Positions 1 to 8,919 of a stretch of DNA of 64,000 nucleotides are shown piece by piece. The stretch lies in contig DGHT01000045.1 in NCBI GenBank assembly GCA_002392765.1, positions 1-64,000 of the forward strand, read 5' to 3'. Under the pieces are notes generated by a model. That model did no database searches and was not told where the DNA came from. It saw only the letters and a list, made by a program, of their open reading frames with translations. The position numbers and the translations under genes are program-made. The first letter of the stretch is position 1. Each line of letters opens with the position of its first letter. The stretch comes from Verrucomicrobia bacterium UBA3841 (GTDB lineage: Bacteria; Verrucomicrobiota; Kiritimatiellia; RFP12; UBA1067).

Positions 1-928
1 GGCACATGTTCGGGGCCGAGTACATGCCCCTGTCCGCGACGAGGACGAACCTGCCGAGCCCGAAGCCGTCCACCGTCCGCTCCATGGCGGGCCTGAGCGT
101 GTGGTGGTCGAGCGTGTTGCCGGGGAACATCTCGAACGACACGGGGATGCCGTTGTCGTCCATGAAGAGGCCGATCTGGACGATGGGCTGCTTCCTGTTC
201 TCCTTGCTCACGCCGAACTTCCTCAGGCCCCTCTCCACCACGCCGCCCGACTCGTCCAGGACGTCGTCGTCCGCCTCCGCGATCTCGAAGTAGAAGTTGG
301 TAACGTCGTAGAACACCAGCGACGGGTTCCGCCCGATTCCGCGCTTGATGCACGTGTTCATCCTCCTGAATATCCTTTCCGCGTTCTCGTCGATGACCGT
401 GAGCGCATCGTACACGTTGTCGGGGTTGTCGCTGGAGACCAGGGGCTCGTGGTACTTCCCGTTCTGCTCCATCGTCGCGCACTTCGACGCGGGCTCGAGG
501 ATCCTGCCGTACACGAGAAGCCTGACGATCCCCTGGAGGTCGTACCTGATCTTCGAGGCGTGCTTGACGCTCGCGAAGAGCTTGTCGAGGCCGAGCGCGG
601 AGAACACCGGGTCGAGGACGCACGCCGCGAGACGCTTCGGCTCGCCGTCGCACGCCGGGTCGCCCTCGCGGAACTTTATGTCCCATTCCTCCCTCGGCGC
701 GCCGCCGACGTATGGCCCGAGCGCCTCGATGAGAGGACTCCCCTCGCGGAAAGACTGGCGCAGGCGGTCGAGGTAGTCGGGTTTGCCGTCGTCGTGCTTC
801 GCCAGCGGGCCGAGGCTCAGCACGAGCCTCTTGCCGGAGATCGGCTTGCCGTTGCGGGACATTCTCCGCCTCGACTCGACAAGGCGGAGATACGGGCGGT
901 TGCGGACGGTGAACAGCTCAATGTGCAT
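1..928 (-). CDS. IS1634-type DDE transposase (3' end outside window)
   Basis: Reading the minus strand from ATG 928 gives an open frame to the window edge (309 codons), so the gene is partial. It starts MHIELFTVRNRPYLRLVES and contains FYDVTNFYFE, then QPIVQIGLFMDDNGIPVSFE, FPGNTLDHHTLRP and VLVADRGMYS. These are the first two catalytic-Asp regions of IS1634/IS4-superfamily transposases, which cut and join insertion-sequence ends. AGGAGG lies 4 nt before the ATG. The third catalytic residue (Glu) and the inverted repeat would lie beyond position 1, so activity cannot be judged. The family call rests on motif spacing. Confidence 0.85.
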   Translation of the reverse strand, partial: MHIELFTVRNRPYLRLVESRRRMSRNGKPISGKRLVLSLGPLAKHDDGKPDYLDRLRQSFREGSPLIEALGPYVGGAPREEWDIKFREGDPACDGEPKRLAACVLDPVFSALGLDKLFASVKHASKIRYDLQGIVRLLVYGRILEPASKCATMEQNGKYHEPLVSSDNPDNVYDALTVIDENAERIFRRMNTCIKRGIGRNPSLVFYDVTNFYFEIAEADDDVLDESGGVVERGLRKFGVSKENRKQPIVQIGLFMDDNGIPVSFEMFPGNTLDHHTLRPAMERTVDGFGLGRFVLVADRGMYSAPNMC

Positions 929-1524
929 GGGGCCTCCTGATTAGTAAGGTTGCAATCACATTATAATTATATCATATCTACAGAGGCTCCGCAAGAGGAA
1001 ATATTGATTTTATTGAAGATTTTTCACTCGGTCACGCCGAGAACCTGCATCCCAAGTGGCAAAGTCGGGTTATACCATAATCTCAATTTTTTTAATCAGT
1101 TTAAAATCGTCTAAGATCCGCATCTGCGAAATGCAGCCCTTTCTGTGGAGAAGTGGTGGAGTGGATGAGTGAGCGCCGTCTGTGCATGTCCGTAGTTAAA
1201 AAATCTCGGTACCGCAAGATGCCTCACTGTTTGCGATATGAACGGGCGGGACGCCCATTCCCCCAGTAACGGGCGGGACGCCACCCCGCATTGAGCTCGA
1301 CTTCGTCGACTTCGGCCTTTGGTCTCGGGGGATATGTTCCCCCAGTACACGGAGCGGGACGCTCCATCTCCTTGGTTGCAAACGGGCGAGACGCACGTTC
1401 TGTCCCGTTTTATGACAAGTTGACACTTTCTTTTTGAAGTCAAAGAAGGATAAGTCAAGGATATTTTCGAGGCTTCGGGCTTAGGTGCGGGTCTGAAGCA
1501 GCCACCGCTTGCGCGCATTTCCCC
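929..1524. other. Intergenic region with GC repeat block
   Basis: No credible gene. The first 180 bases are AT-rich, as expected beside an insertion sequence. About 1243-1405 is built of repeated GGGCGGGACGCC and GGAGCGGGACGCTCC blocks separated by a GGGGGATATGTTCCCCCAG hairpin. The same block family recurs at 42565-42745. Open frames across it are by-products of repeat composition. Confidence 0.6.
1243..1405. repeat. CGGGACG palindromic repeat block
   Basis: Contains GGGCGGGACGCCC, a hairpin GGGGGATATGTTCCCCC and GGAGCGGGACGCTCC, each self-complementary or nearly so. The same modules in similar order form the tandem block at 42565-42745. It behaves like a dispersed intergenic REP-type element; the mobilising agent is not visible. 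Confidence 0.7.
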
Positions 1525-3624
1525 TCAATCGCAGCGGGCGCAACCGCCGGCGGCGGCATCGCCGCCTTTCGCCCTGCGGGAAGCGTCGAAAGGAAGCCTC
1601 CAGGCGTTGTCGCGGATGTCCCTGAGACAAGGCTTAAGCCCCGCGCCGTCGACAGGGGAAAGCTTCACGAGGTGCGTTGCATGGCCGGGGACCGAGGCGG
1701 AATACGATTCGACGAACGTTCCATCGTCCCTCTGCCGCCAGAGATCGCGCACCTTCCACCTTCCGCGCATGCCGAGCTTCGCGAACGGAATCGAAAAGCC
1801 CTTCTCCTCCTCGTCGGCATTCAGCATCGCGAAGGCGATGGAGCCGTCCGCAAGCGGACGCGCCCAGACCTCCGTCGACTCCTCTGCGTCTTCGAGGACG
1901 CGTGCCGCGGCCGCGCCGAGCTCGTCCTGGTCGATCGCGAGCACCTCGTCGTTCGTAAGAAGCGACAGCGTGAACTCGTCGATCGTCGTCAGGTCGCACC
2001 CGATCATGAGCGGCGAGGCGAACATGCACCACATCGACATGTGCGTGTACTGCTCGTTCGGCGTCAGGCGCGAGTCGTCCTGTCCGCCGCCCTTCCCGGC
2101 CCACACGTTGCGCCCGAGAACGAGCATGTCCGCGTCGTTCCACGCTCCAGGGCCCGACCACGGCCAGAGCGCGGCCTGGGAGCGGATTCCGCCGTACACG
2201 CTCTGCCACGTGTCGAAGATGTCGCCCGTCGTGCGCCAGGAATGTCCGCCCGCGAACGCACCCCACGTCTGCACGTCGTTCCATCCGTACTGGCACAGCG
2301 AGAACACTATGTCCCTCGGCTGCATCGCGAGGAAACGGCCCATCAGCAGGTACGGACGGCGAAACTTGTCGTCGCCCTCTCCGGTGGCGACCGAGCCATA
2401 GCTGCACCAGTCGTACTTCAGGTAGTCGTATCCCCACGCCGCGTAGCTCTTCGCGTCCTGCAGCTCGTGCAGCCAGCTTCCCGTGCATCCGCCACAGGTG
2501 TACGGACCGGGCGAGGAATAGAGCCCCGCCTTGAGGCCCTTGGAGTGGATGTAGTCCGCGAGCGCCTTCATGTCGGGGAAGCGCGCGTTCGGCGCGATCG
2601 TCCCGTCCGCGTTGCGTTCAGGGCCCGCAAGCGTAGGATCGCTCTTTCCGTTCTGCGGATTCTTCTGCCAGAAGTCGTCGATGTTGACGTATGAGTATCC
2701 GTGCGCGTCGAGTCCAAGTTCGACGATCTTGTCCACCGCCGTGCGCATCTTCGCGTCGCTCACGCCTCCGGCGAAGGCGTTCCAGCTGTTCCATCCCATC
2801 GGCGGCGTAAGCGCGATCTTGTCGCCGACGACGAATGTCACCGTCTTGAACTCGACACGGCCCGCAACCGTGTTCTGTGCCGAAAACACTACGGGGTATT
2901 CGCCCGGCTTCGCGATGGAGCCGGAGAGGATTCTCGTAGCAGGGTCGAACGAAAGCCCGCCAGGCAGCCCCTTTGCGGACACCTTGATCGGCTCAAGCCC
3001 AGTCACGGGCAGTTTGAAGAGAATGGGGCGCCCAGGCCTTACGCCATAGCGCGCAGGCGCGTTGATGCGCGGCGACGGCGATGCCTTCGGCGTGAGGATC
3101 CCGAGCTGCCGCGTCATCTCCGCCGCGGAAAGCGGCTTCGTGCCGTCCTTGAAGACGAACTTGGCGTCGCACCAGTCGGCGTGGTCGAAGTGCATTCCGT
3201 CGCCTCCGTCCGTCACTTCAAGGACGATCCTCTTCGCGCCTGCAAGGTCGGCCGAGATCCGCTTCGCGGCTTCGCCGCCCTTCGCCGCGACCTCGGCTAT
3301 GACCTTTCCGTCGGCGATGACGCGGAAGACTACGCTGCCCTTCCCGCCGCACTCGTCGTCTACTCCGACAAGCGCGGAGAACGACAGCGCGTTGCCGTTC
3401 GCAGCAACGCGGTGCGTGCTCGGCGCGTGCGTGCCGACGCCGCGGCGGTACTCCACTCCGCCGACCCTGAGCGCATTTCCGTCGACGGACTTCCCGGCCT
3501 TCGCCGAGCCGAACCCGGAGCGCATCCTCACAAGCCCCGTATCCTCAATCGGAACGGACGAAACGCCAAGCGCGGCGAGAGTCGCAAAGGCAGCGCATGC
3601 GAACAGGACAGGACGGAGTGTCAT
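1525..3624 (-). CDS. Secreted GH27 alpha-galactosidase with NPCBM-like and Ig-like domains
   Basis: 699 residues. A signal peptide (about 1-22) is followed by an NPCBM-like beta-sandwich (about 30-165, FDHADWCDAKF), a short putative Ig domain (about 185-265) and a GH27 barrel from ALTPPMGWNSWNAF. The nucleophile Asp lies in YDYLKYDWC and the acid/base Asp in SWRTTGDIFD. The family removes terminal alpha-galactose. An AAGGAG site precedes ATG 3624. The gene lies 13 nt after the discoidin/FN3 gene and is probably co-transcribed with it. With the beta-mannosidase upstream, galactomannan side chains are the likely substrate (inference). Confidence 0.93.
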   Translation of the reverse strand: MTLRPVLFACAAFATLAALGVSSVPIEDTGLVRMRSGFGSAKAGKSVDGNALRVGGVEYRRGVGTHAPSTHRVAANGNALSFSALVGVDDECGGKGSVVFRVIADGKVIAEVAAKGGEAAKRISADLAGAKRIVLEVTDGGDGMHFDHADWCDAKFVFKDGTKPLSAAEMTRQLGILTPKASPSPRINAPARYGVRPGRPILFKLPVTGLEPIKVSAKGLPGGLSFDPATRILSGSIAKPGEYPVVFSAQNTVAGRVEFKTVTFVVGDKIALTPPMGWNSWNAFAGGVSDAKMRTAVDKIVELGLDAHGYSYVNIDDFWQKNPQNGKSDPTLAGPERNADGTIAPNARFPDMKALADYIHSKGLKAGLYSSPGPYTCGGCTGSWLHELQDAKSYAAWGYDYLKYDWCSYGSVATGEGDDKFRRPYLLMGRFLAMQPRDIVFSLCQYGWNDVQTWGAFAGGHSWRTTGDIFDTWQSVYGGIRSQAALWPWSGPGAWNDADMLVLGRNVWAGKGGGQDDSRLTPNEQYTHMSMWCMFASPLMIGCDLTTIDEFTLSLLTNDEVLAIDQDELGAAAARVLEDAEESTEVWARPLADGSIAFAMLNADEEEKGFSIPFAKLGMRGRWKVRDLWRQRDDGTFVESYSASVPGHATHLVKLSPVDGAGLKPCLRDIRDNAWRLPFDASRRAKGGDAAAGGCARCD

Positions 3625-3637
3625 TCTGGAATTCTCC

Positions 3638-5311
3638 TTATCTAAAAAAGATTGACAAGCCAGGCGCGGCAGGCGTTCCTGTCGGCGTTATGGAGACAGT
3701 ATACGCCAATCCGCCATTGCCGTCAACAGAGGCGACGCGGTAGATGTAGCCAACTTTGGTCGGCCTTTCGGGACTGTCCGCATAAGTCGCGTCCGTGATT
3801 CCGCTCCTGGCGACAGTCCATGTCGCGCCGCCGTCGGAGCTGCGCTCCACCCGGTAGCTCGCCGCATTCGGACTTGCAGTCCAGGTGATGACGGCCCTCG
3901 TGCCGCGCCACTCGGCGGCTAGGTCTTCAGGAGCAAGAAGGACGCTTTGCGATGACGCAAGAGTATATCCGTAGAGCGCGAGTTCAGCCACATTTCCGTA
4001 GAAGTCTCCATCGTTTGGCTTCATGACGTAGACATAGCGGTATGCAGCCTTGTCCGTGGTTTCAAACGTATACCACTGTGCCGCCGTAATCCCGCACGAA
4101 GCGGAAATTGCAGTTCCGTTCATCCAGTCGCCTGAATCGTTCGATGCACCGAGAACGACGCCGTTCAGCCTGTACAGGTAGCTGTCGGAGCGCGGATAGA
4201 TTTTGAATGAGTCAATGACATATGCGGATCCGAGGTCGACGCCGATTTTAATATTCACCTTGTCAGTCTCCTCGGCGTTCAAATCTGCGAATGTCGCGAT
4301 ATCTCCATCGAAAGCGCGCGCTCCAGTTGTATCAAGATTCCAGTTGTAACCTATCACCGACATCCCGGCCTTTAGCTGCGTGTCGGAAAGAGACGTGCGT
4401 TCAAGCTGCTCTACGCGACGGAATGATGCACTTGCAGACAATTCTGATTTATATTCCGTTTCTCCAACGGTGTTTAAGAAATAGGCCCTGTAGTAGTACT
4501 TGACCCCTACGGAAAGTCCGGAAATGGCATCCTCACAGGAAATGGTCGTAGCTGCAAGCGTCGCGACAGTTGTCGTGAACGGTCCGCCGGGAGCCGTTGC
4601 GCGGACGACACGCACGCTCTGGCAGGAAAACGACGGCAAATCCCAGGAAAGCGTCACATTGGCGTCACCACCAACGGCGGTGAGGTTCTGCGGCGCAGAA
4701 GCGGGTGTTCCGCTTGTCGCATCCGCCCAAGTCTTTCCGTAGAACTCGACTTCGATGAAATTGCCGCAGAATTCGTCATCCGCGACAACGCGCAGATATG
4801 TGAACGGCGAACTCTGCGCCGCACCTGCAACATCCACCTCCACCCATCCGGCCTTGAGCGTTTCGATGTCCGCATCTGCGGGAACGGTGTAAAGCGCCAC
4901 GGCATCGGAGAAGTCCGCCGTGTTCGCACCCTCGAACCTGCATCCCCTTGCGCGCTCGGCCCATTCGTCGTTGCGCGTGATGAAACTGACGTGCGTCACC
5001 ACGACCGGCTCTGTTGTCTGATAACCGGCCCAGTTGCATTCGCTGTCACCATGCACCCATCCCGGCTCGAACCAGCGATAAACGACTTTTTCGCCGTCCT
5101 GAAGTTCGGTGACGCCGTCGTAGATGCGTTCCTTGGTCCACTCCCATTCGCTGTCCGAGTAGTCGCCCGTTCCGAGAACGAATTTCCCGTCGGTCTCTGC
5201 GGCAAGCGTCTTCAAGTTGACGCCGGCGATGCCGTCCGTCGTGTGCGTGTATGTTCCCGCCCATGCGCAGGACGCGACAAGAGCGGCAACGGCGAAGATC
5301 GATTTTTTCAT
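3638..5311 (-). CDS. Secreted discoidin (F5/8 type C) and fibronectin III protein
   Basis: 557 residues with a signal peptide (MKKSIFAVAALVASCAWAG). The N-terminal 180 residues form a beta-rich carbohydrate-binding-like region. An FN3 module follows (about 190-300; YYYRAYFLNTVGETEY), then an F5/8 type C-like module (about 310-450; DSFKIYPRSDSYLYRLNG and VAELALYGY), then a second FN3 module (about 460-545). No catalytic domain is evident, so a role in glycan binding or surface display is inferred. It is the first gene of a two-gene unit with the alpha-galactosidase and has its own promoter and operator at 5349-5390. Confidence 0.8.
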   Translation of the reverse strand: MKKSIFAVAALVASCAWAGTYTHTTDGIAGVNLKTLAAETDGKFVLGTGDYSDSEWEWTKERIYDGVTELQDGEKVVYRWFEPGWVHGDSECNWAGYQTTEPVVVTHVSFITRNDEWAERARGCRFEGANTADFSDAVALYTVPADADIETLKAGWVEVDVAGAAQSSPFTYLRVVADDEFCGNFIEVEFYGKTWADATSGTPASAPQNLTAVGGDANVTLSWDLPSFSCQSVRVVRATAPGGPFTTTVATLAATTISCEDAISGLSVGVKYYYRAYFLNTVGETEYKSELSASASFRRVEQLERTSLSDTQLKAGMSVIGYNWNLDTTGARAFDGDIATFADLNAEETDKVNIKIGVDLGSAYVIDSFKIYPRSDSYLYRLNGVVLGASNDSGDWMNGTAISASCGITAAQWYTFETTDKAAYRYVYVMKPNDGDFYGNVAELALYGYTLASSQSVLLAPEDLAAEWRGTRAVITWTASPNAASYRVERSSDGGATWTVARSGITDATYADSPERPTKVGYIYRVASVDGNGGLAYTVSITPTGTPAAPGLSIFFR

Positions 5312-5348
5312 GTGCGAACTCCTTTTGTCTGGGAATGTTTACGCACAT

Positions 5349-5390
5349 ATTCTATCACTGTCCGATTTCCCGCGCAAGATTGTCTAGACA
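5349..5390 (-). promoter_or_regulatory. Promoter with upstream TGTCTAGACA operator
   Basis: On the minus strand: perfect palindrome TGTCTAGACA (5381-5390), 3 nt, -35 TTGCGC (5377-5372), 17 nt, -10 TAGAAT (5354-5349), then the discoidin gene with a normal leader. The same palindrome sits 3 nt upstream of the -35 box of the regulator gene at 10080-10089; the shared string is CCTGTCTAGACAA. Identical geometry points to one DNA-binding protein, most simply the regulator of 8855-10039. Confidence 0.8.
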
Positions 5391-5412
5391 GGAAATTTCA
5401 CAGCGGCGGAAA

Positions 5413-8400
5413 TCAATAGCGCTGCAGGAGCTCCAGCATTTTGCGATCGAGCTTGTGGCCGTTGAAATCCTCGTAGGCGACATCCGTCCGCCCGGAGTCG
5501 AGAACGCCGAAAGATCCGCGCAGTTCCCACAGCGCCCACCCGATGTCGCGCTCTTTCCAGACGGAAAGCGCATCCTCCATGAACTTCAGCGCGGTCGCGT
5601 GCGGAGTCGCGCGCCATACGCCGAACTCGCCGATGTACGCGAACACGCCTTTTCCGATCGTATCATCCCACTGCGCGAGAGCCGTCCGGTAGTAGTATTC
5701 CCTTCCGTCGTCCGGATACGTCCTCGGCCCGCCATCCGACGCAAGAGGCCATTTCGGGGATTCGACCGGCATGTCGAGCCAAGGCGCCTTGTAGTGTGTG
5801 ACGCTCAAGGGGTCGTATCCGCGCATTCCCGCGCCGACGCCCCCGATGCCGTAGACTGCGGGAGTAGGGATGCGTCCGTAGTCCATGCCGTCGGAAACGA
5901 CGAACCGCTCCGGGTCCGCGGATCTTATAGCGCCGATCAGCGCCTTCGCCACGGGCAGGTATTTGTCCTCGCCGACGTTTTTCGGTTCGTTGACGATGTT
6001 GAACGTAAGCTCGCTGTTGGGAATCCCCTTGTAGCGTTTCGCCAGCGTATTCCAGTGGAGACACGCGACGCGCAGCGACTCCGGATCTGAAAATACGTCC
6101 GTCGGTTCCTGCGGCGTTCCGGCGGAATATCCCGGGAGCCGGTGGAGACATATCTGCACGTGAAGCCCGTATTTCCTGCCAAGCGCGACGGCAGCATCGA
6201 TCTTCCCGAGTCCCCGTTCGTCGATGACATCCCAGTTCCTCCTGTCGCCGCCCTTTATCCAGTACCGGTAGTCGAGAGGGAGACGGACGAAATTGAAGCC
6301 CCAGCCGGAGATCGTTTTGAAATCCTCTTCCTTGAACCCTTCCGCATCTGGATTCCAATCGAGATTCAGCATTTCGGTGAGGTTGAATCCGCGCCAGCGG
6401 ACGCCCGGACGACCGTCCGCGACTTCGCCGCCGAGCTTCACCGCGGCCGGCGCCGGCTTTGCGGCGAGATCGGCAAGAGAGACGACCGTCAGGCGCTTTT
6501 GGAATTCTTCGAACGAAACGGGTTCTTTCGCCTCGAACACGAGTGTGCGCGGACGCCCCGGCAGAAGCGTGAGACAGTTGTCCGTAAACTCTCCGCGCGT
6601 TCCCCTGACGTTCGCCCAGACGAAAAACGCCGGCTTGTCGGCGGACAGCGTAAGTTCATACTTCCCGCCGTCCGCCATGCGCACGGACTTCCCGATCTTC
6701 GCCTGCCCGAGCGGCATGTCCCTGTACTTGCCGAAGTGCCAGTCGTTCACGAACGTCCCCTCGGCGGTCTCGAGCGACATGCAGAGGAATGCCGGCGTTC
6801 CGTCCGTTTGCGGCGCGGAGAAGCTGCCGACGGCCGCGACGCCGTCCGGCGGGACCTCGACGTTTTTCGTTTCGGACGACACTACCCTTCCGTCGTACCC
6901 CGTGTATTCGACGGTCAGTTTTCCGCGCAAGGGCGCGTCCGTATCGTTGAGCGCGAATATCCTGCCGCGCGAAAGGTCCGTCCTGCCGTTCGAAGTCTCC
7001 GGCAGCGCGACGACGGCAACGGGCGCGAAGAAGCGTCTTGCCAGATGCTGGACCGGTTTCCACTTGCCGCCGTATTCTATCGAGCTCCAGGACGCGACGG
7101 GCCAGTTGTCGTTCAACTGCCAGAAAAGCGTGCCCATGCAGCGCGGACGCTGCGCGCGCCACCCCTCGCACGCCATCTTCATCGCCATGCCGTGCTGGAA
7201 CTGCGACAGGAGAAGTTCCGATTCGACGTCTTTCGGCCGCTTGAAGTAGCGCTCCATCGTCTCGCGTATCCTGCGGTTTCCGCCCTGGTTCTTCTGGTGC
7301 CACTCGAAATCGGCGCCGTGCGACTCTATCGAGGCGCGGTCCGCGAACGTCTCGGCGATTTCCATCGACGGGAAGCTCTGGTAGCCGAACTCGCTGCAGA
7401 AGCGCGGCCGGAAGTTGTAGTAGTCGTCGAACGGCTTGTTCTCGTGCCAGACGTTCCAGTTGTGCATGTCGCCCTTGGAGTCGTCCTTCCAGGCGTTGCC
7501 GAAATCCCCGGGGCCGCAGCACGGCGAACTCGGCCAGTAGACGCGCGCGGGATCGTACTTTGCGACAAGTTCCCCCTGGAGTTTCGAGCGCTTCATCCAC
7601 TCGCCGCGGTAGAAGCCGACGTCGTTCTTCGTCTCGTCGAACCATCTGATGGCGCCCAGGCATTCGTTGTCGCCGCACCACAGCGCGATGCAGGCATGGT
7701 CCTTCAGGCGGCGCAGCTGGTGCGAAAGCTCCTGTTCTATATCGCGCTTCATGATGTCGTCGCAGGGATACACGGCGCACGAAAACATCATGTCGTGCCA
7801 CAGGAGGATGCCGAGTTCGTCGCAGATGTCGTAGAACTCGTCGCGCTCGTACTGTCCGCCGCCCCAGACGCGCAGCATGTTCATGTTCGCCTTCGCCGCA
7901 CTTTCCAGGAGGTCGCGGTAGCGCTCCTCCGTCTGGCGGCTTTCGTAGGCGTCGCACGGAATCCAGTTGGCGCCCTTCATGAACAGCCGGCGGTTGTTGA
8001 CGCGGAACACGAGCGAGAGCTCGTCCTTGCCGTCTTTCGACACGCTCTTCTCGTTCAGGACCTCGAGCTTCCTGAGCCCGATCCTGCGCGTCACCTTTTC
8101 GCCGAGGACGTCCACGGTGAAAGTGTAGAACTTCCGCTCTCCTGCGCCGTTGGGCCACCAAAGCGGCGGATTGTCGATTTCAATCCTGTTCGTCACGACG
8201 GAGCCGTCGCTCAGGTCGGCGAACACGTCGAGCGTGCAGTGCGAAAGATCGTCCGAGAACGTCTGCCGCGTGTGGACGTAGTCGATGCGCGGACGGTCCG
8301 AGCCGACTATCTCGACCTTTCCGCAGAATCCTACGACCTCGAGTTCCGGCCCCCAGTCCCAGCCGCCGTGGCAGGCGGGCTTGCGGATGTGCGCCTGGTT

Positions 8401-8919
8401 CTTCGCCCACGGCACGTTCGACATCGGGTAGGGGCGCCCGCGCAGGGCCGCGATCGAGTCCGCTTCGGCGACGGGGCTCTTGAAGCGGCCGGCTATCGTA
8501 TTTCTCCCCTCGCGGAGGAAAGGTTTCAAATCGAACGTGTAGCGCTGGAAACGGTCCGATGTACGTCCGACGCAGCTTCCGTTCACGCTTATGTCGCAGA
8601 AGGTATCGCAGTCTTCGAGGCGCAGCACGATTTCGCGCTGCGACAGCAGATCCGCAGACACGTCGAAATCGCGCGAGACCGTCCAGTCGCGTCTCGCCAC
8701 CCATAGCGTCTTCTCCTCGTTGCGCCCGTAGAACACATCCGGCATCAGCCCCTGCGAGAGCAGCGCGGAGTGGACGTCCCCTGGAACAGGAATTGCGCAT
8801 TCTATCGCCCCCCCGTCGGGATTGCGTCCGGAGAGCCTCCATTCTCCGGACAGATCAAGACTTGCGGCCGCGAGCGCGGACGACGCCGCGCACGCGATGG
8901 ACATCAACTTGAATTTCAT
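5413..8919 (-). CDS. Two-enzyme fusion: GH2 beta-mannosidase and GH5 hydrolase
   Basis: 1168 residues with a signal peptide (about 1-18). Residues 20-800 are a GH2 beta-mannosidase: acid/base Glu419 in LWCGDNE and nucleophile Glu510 in FCSEFGYQS. Residues about 835-1168 are a complete GH5 domain (VRWRGFNLTEMLN) with acid/base Glu in NIVNEP (about 979) and nucleophile Glu in YIGEFGVW (about 1098). Both sites look intact. Beta-mannosidases remove terminal mannose from mannan or N-glycans; the GH5 specificity (mannanase or glucanase) cannot be read from motifs. The 5' end overlaps the regulator gene by 65 nt, and AGGCAGGA precedes the ATG. Confidence 0.9.
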   Translation of the reverse strand: MKFKLMSIACAASSALAAASLDLSGEWRLSGRNPDGGAIECAIPVPGDVHSALLSQGLMPDVFYGRNEEKTLWVARRDWTVSRDFDVSADLLSQREIVLRLEDCDTFCDISVNGSCVGRTSDRFQRYTFDLKPFLREGRNTIAGRFKSPVAEADSIAALRGRPYPMSNVPWAKNQAHIRKPACHGGWDWGPELEVVGFCGKVEIVGSDRPRIDYVHTRQTFSDDLSHCTLDVFADLSDGSVVTNRIEIDNPPLWWPNGAGERKFYTFTVDVLGEKVTRRIGLRKLEVLNEKSVSKDGKDELSLVFRVNNRRLFMKGANWIPCDAYESRQTEERYRDLLESAAKANMNMLRVWGGGQYERDEFYDICDELGILLWHDMMFSCAVYPCDDIMKRDIEQELSHQLRRLKDHACIALWCGDNECLGAIRWFDETKNDVGFYRGEWMKRSKLQGELVAKYDPARVYWPSSPCCGPGDFGNAWKDDSKGDMHNWNVWHENKPFDDYYNFRPRFCSEFGYQSFPSMEIAETFADRASIESHGADFEWHQKNQGGNRRIRETMERYFKRPKDVESELLLSQFQHGMAMKMACEGWRAQRPRCMGTLFWQLNDNWPVASWSSIEYGGKWKPVQHLARRFFAPVAVVALPETSNGRTDLSRGRIFALNDTDAPLRGKLTVEYTGYDGRVVSSETKNVEVPPDGVAAVGSFSAPQTDGTPAFLCMSLETAEGTFVNDWHFGKYRDMPLGQAKIGKSVRMADGGKYELTLSADKPAFFVWANVRGTRGEFTDNCLTLLPGRPRTLVFEAKEPVSFEEFQKRLTVVSLADLAAKPAPAAVKLGGEVADGRPGVRWRGFNLTEMLNLDWNPDAEGFKEEDFKTISGWGFNFVRLPLDYRYWIKGGDRRNWDVIDERGLGKIDAAVALGRKYGLHVQICLHRLPGYSAGTPQEPTDVFSDPESLRVACLHWNTLAKRYKGIPNSELTFNIVNEPKNVGEDKYLPVAKALIGAIRSADPERFVVSDGMDYGRIPTPAVYGIGGVGAGMRGYDPLSVTHYKAPWLDMPVESPKWPLASDGGPRTYPDDGREYYYRTALAQWDDTIGKGVFAYIGEFGVWRATPHATALKFMEDALSVWKERDIGWALWELRGSFGVLDSGRTDVAYEDFNGHKLDRKMLELLQRY

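Noticed and set aside
101..940. Long plus-strand open frames across the first kilobase
   Set aside because: They are shadows of the minus-strand transposase, whose motifs and ribosome-binding site are clear.
1111..1518. Minus-strand frame of 135 codons
   Set aside because: It runs through the CGGGACG repeat block, has no ribosome-binding site and its sequence is repeat-derived.
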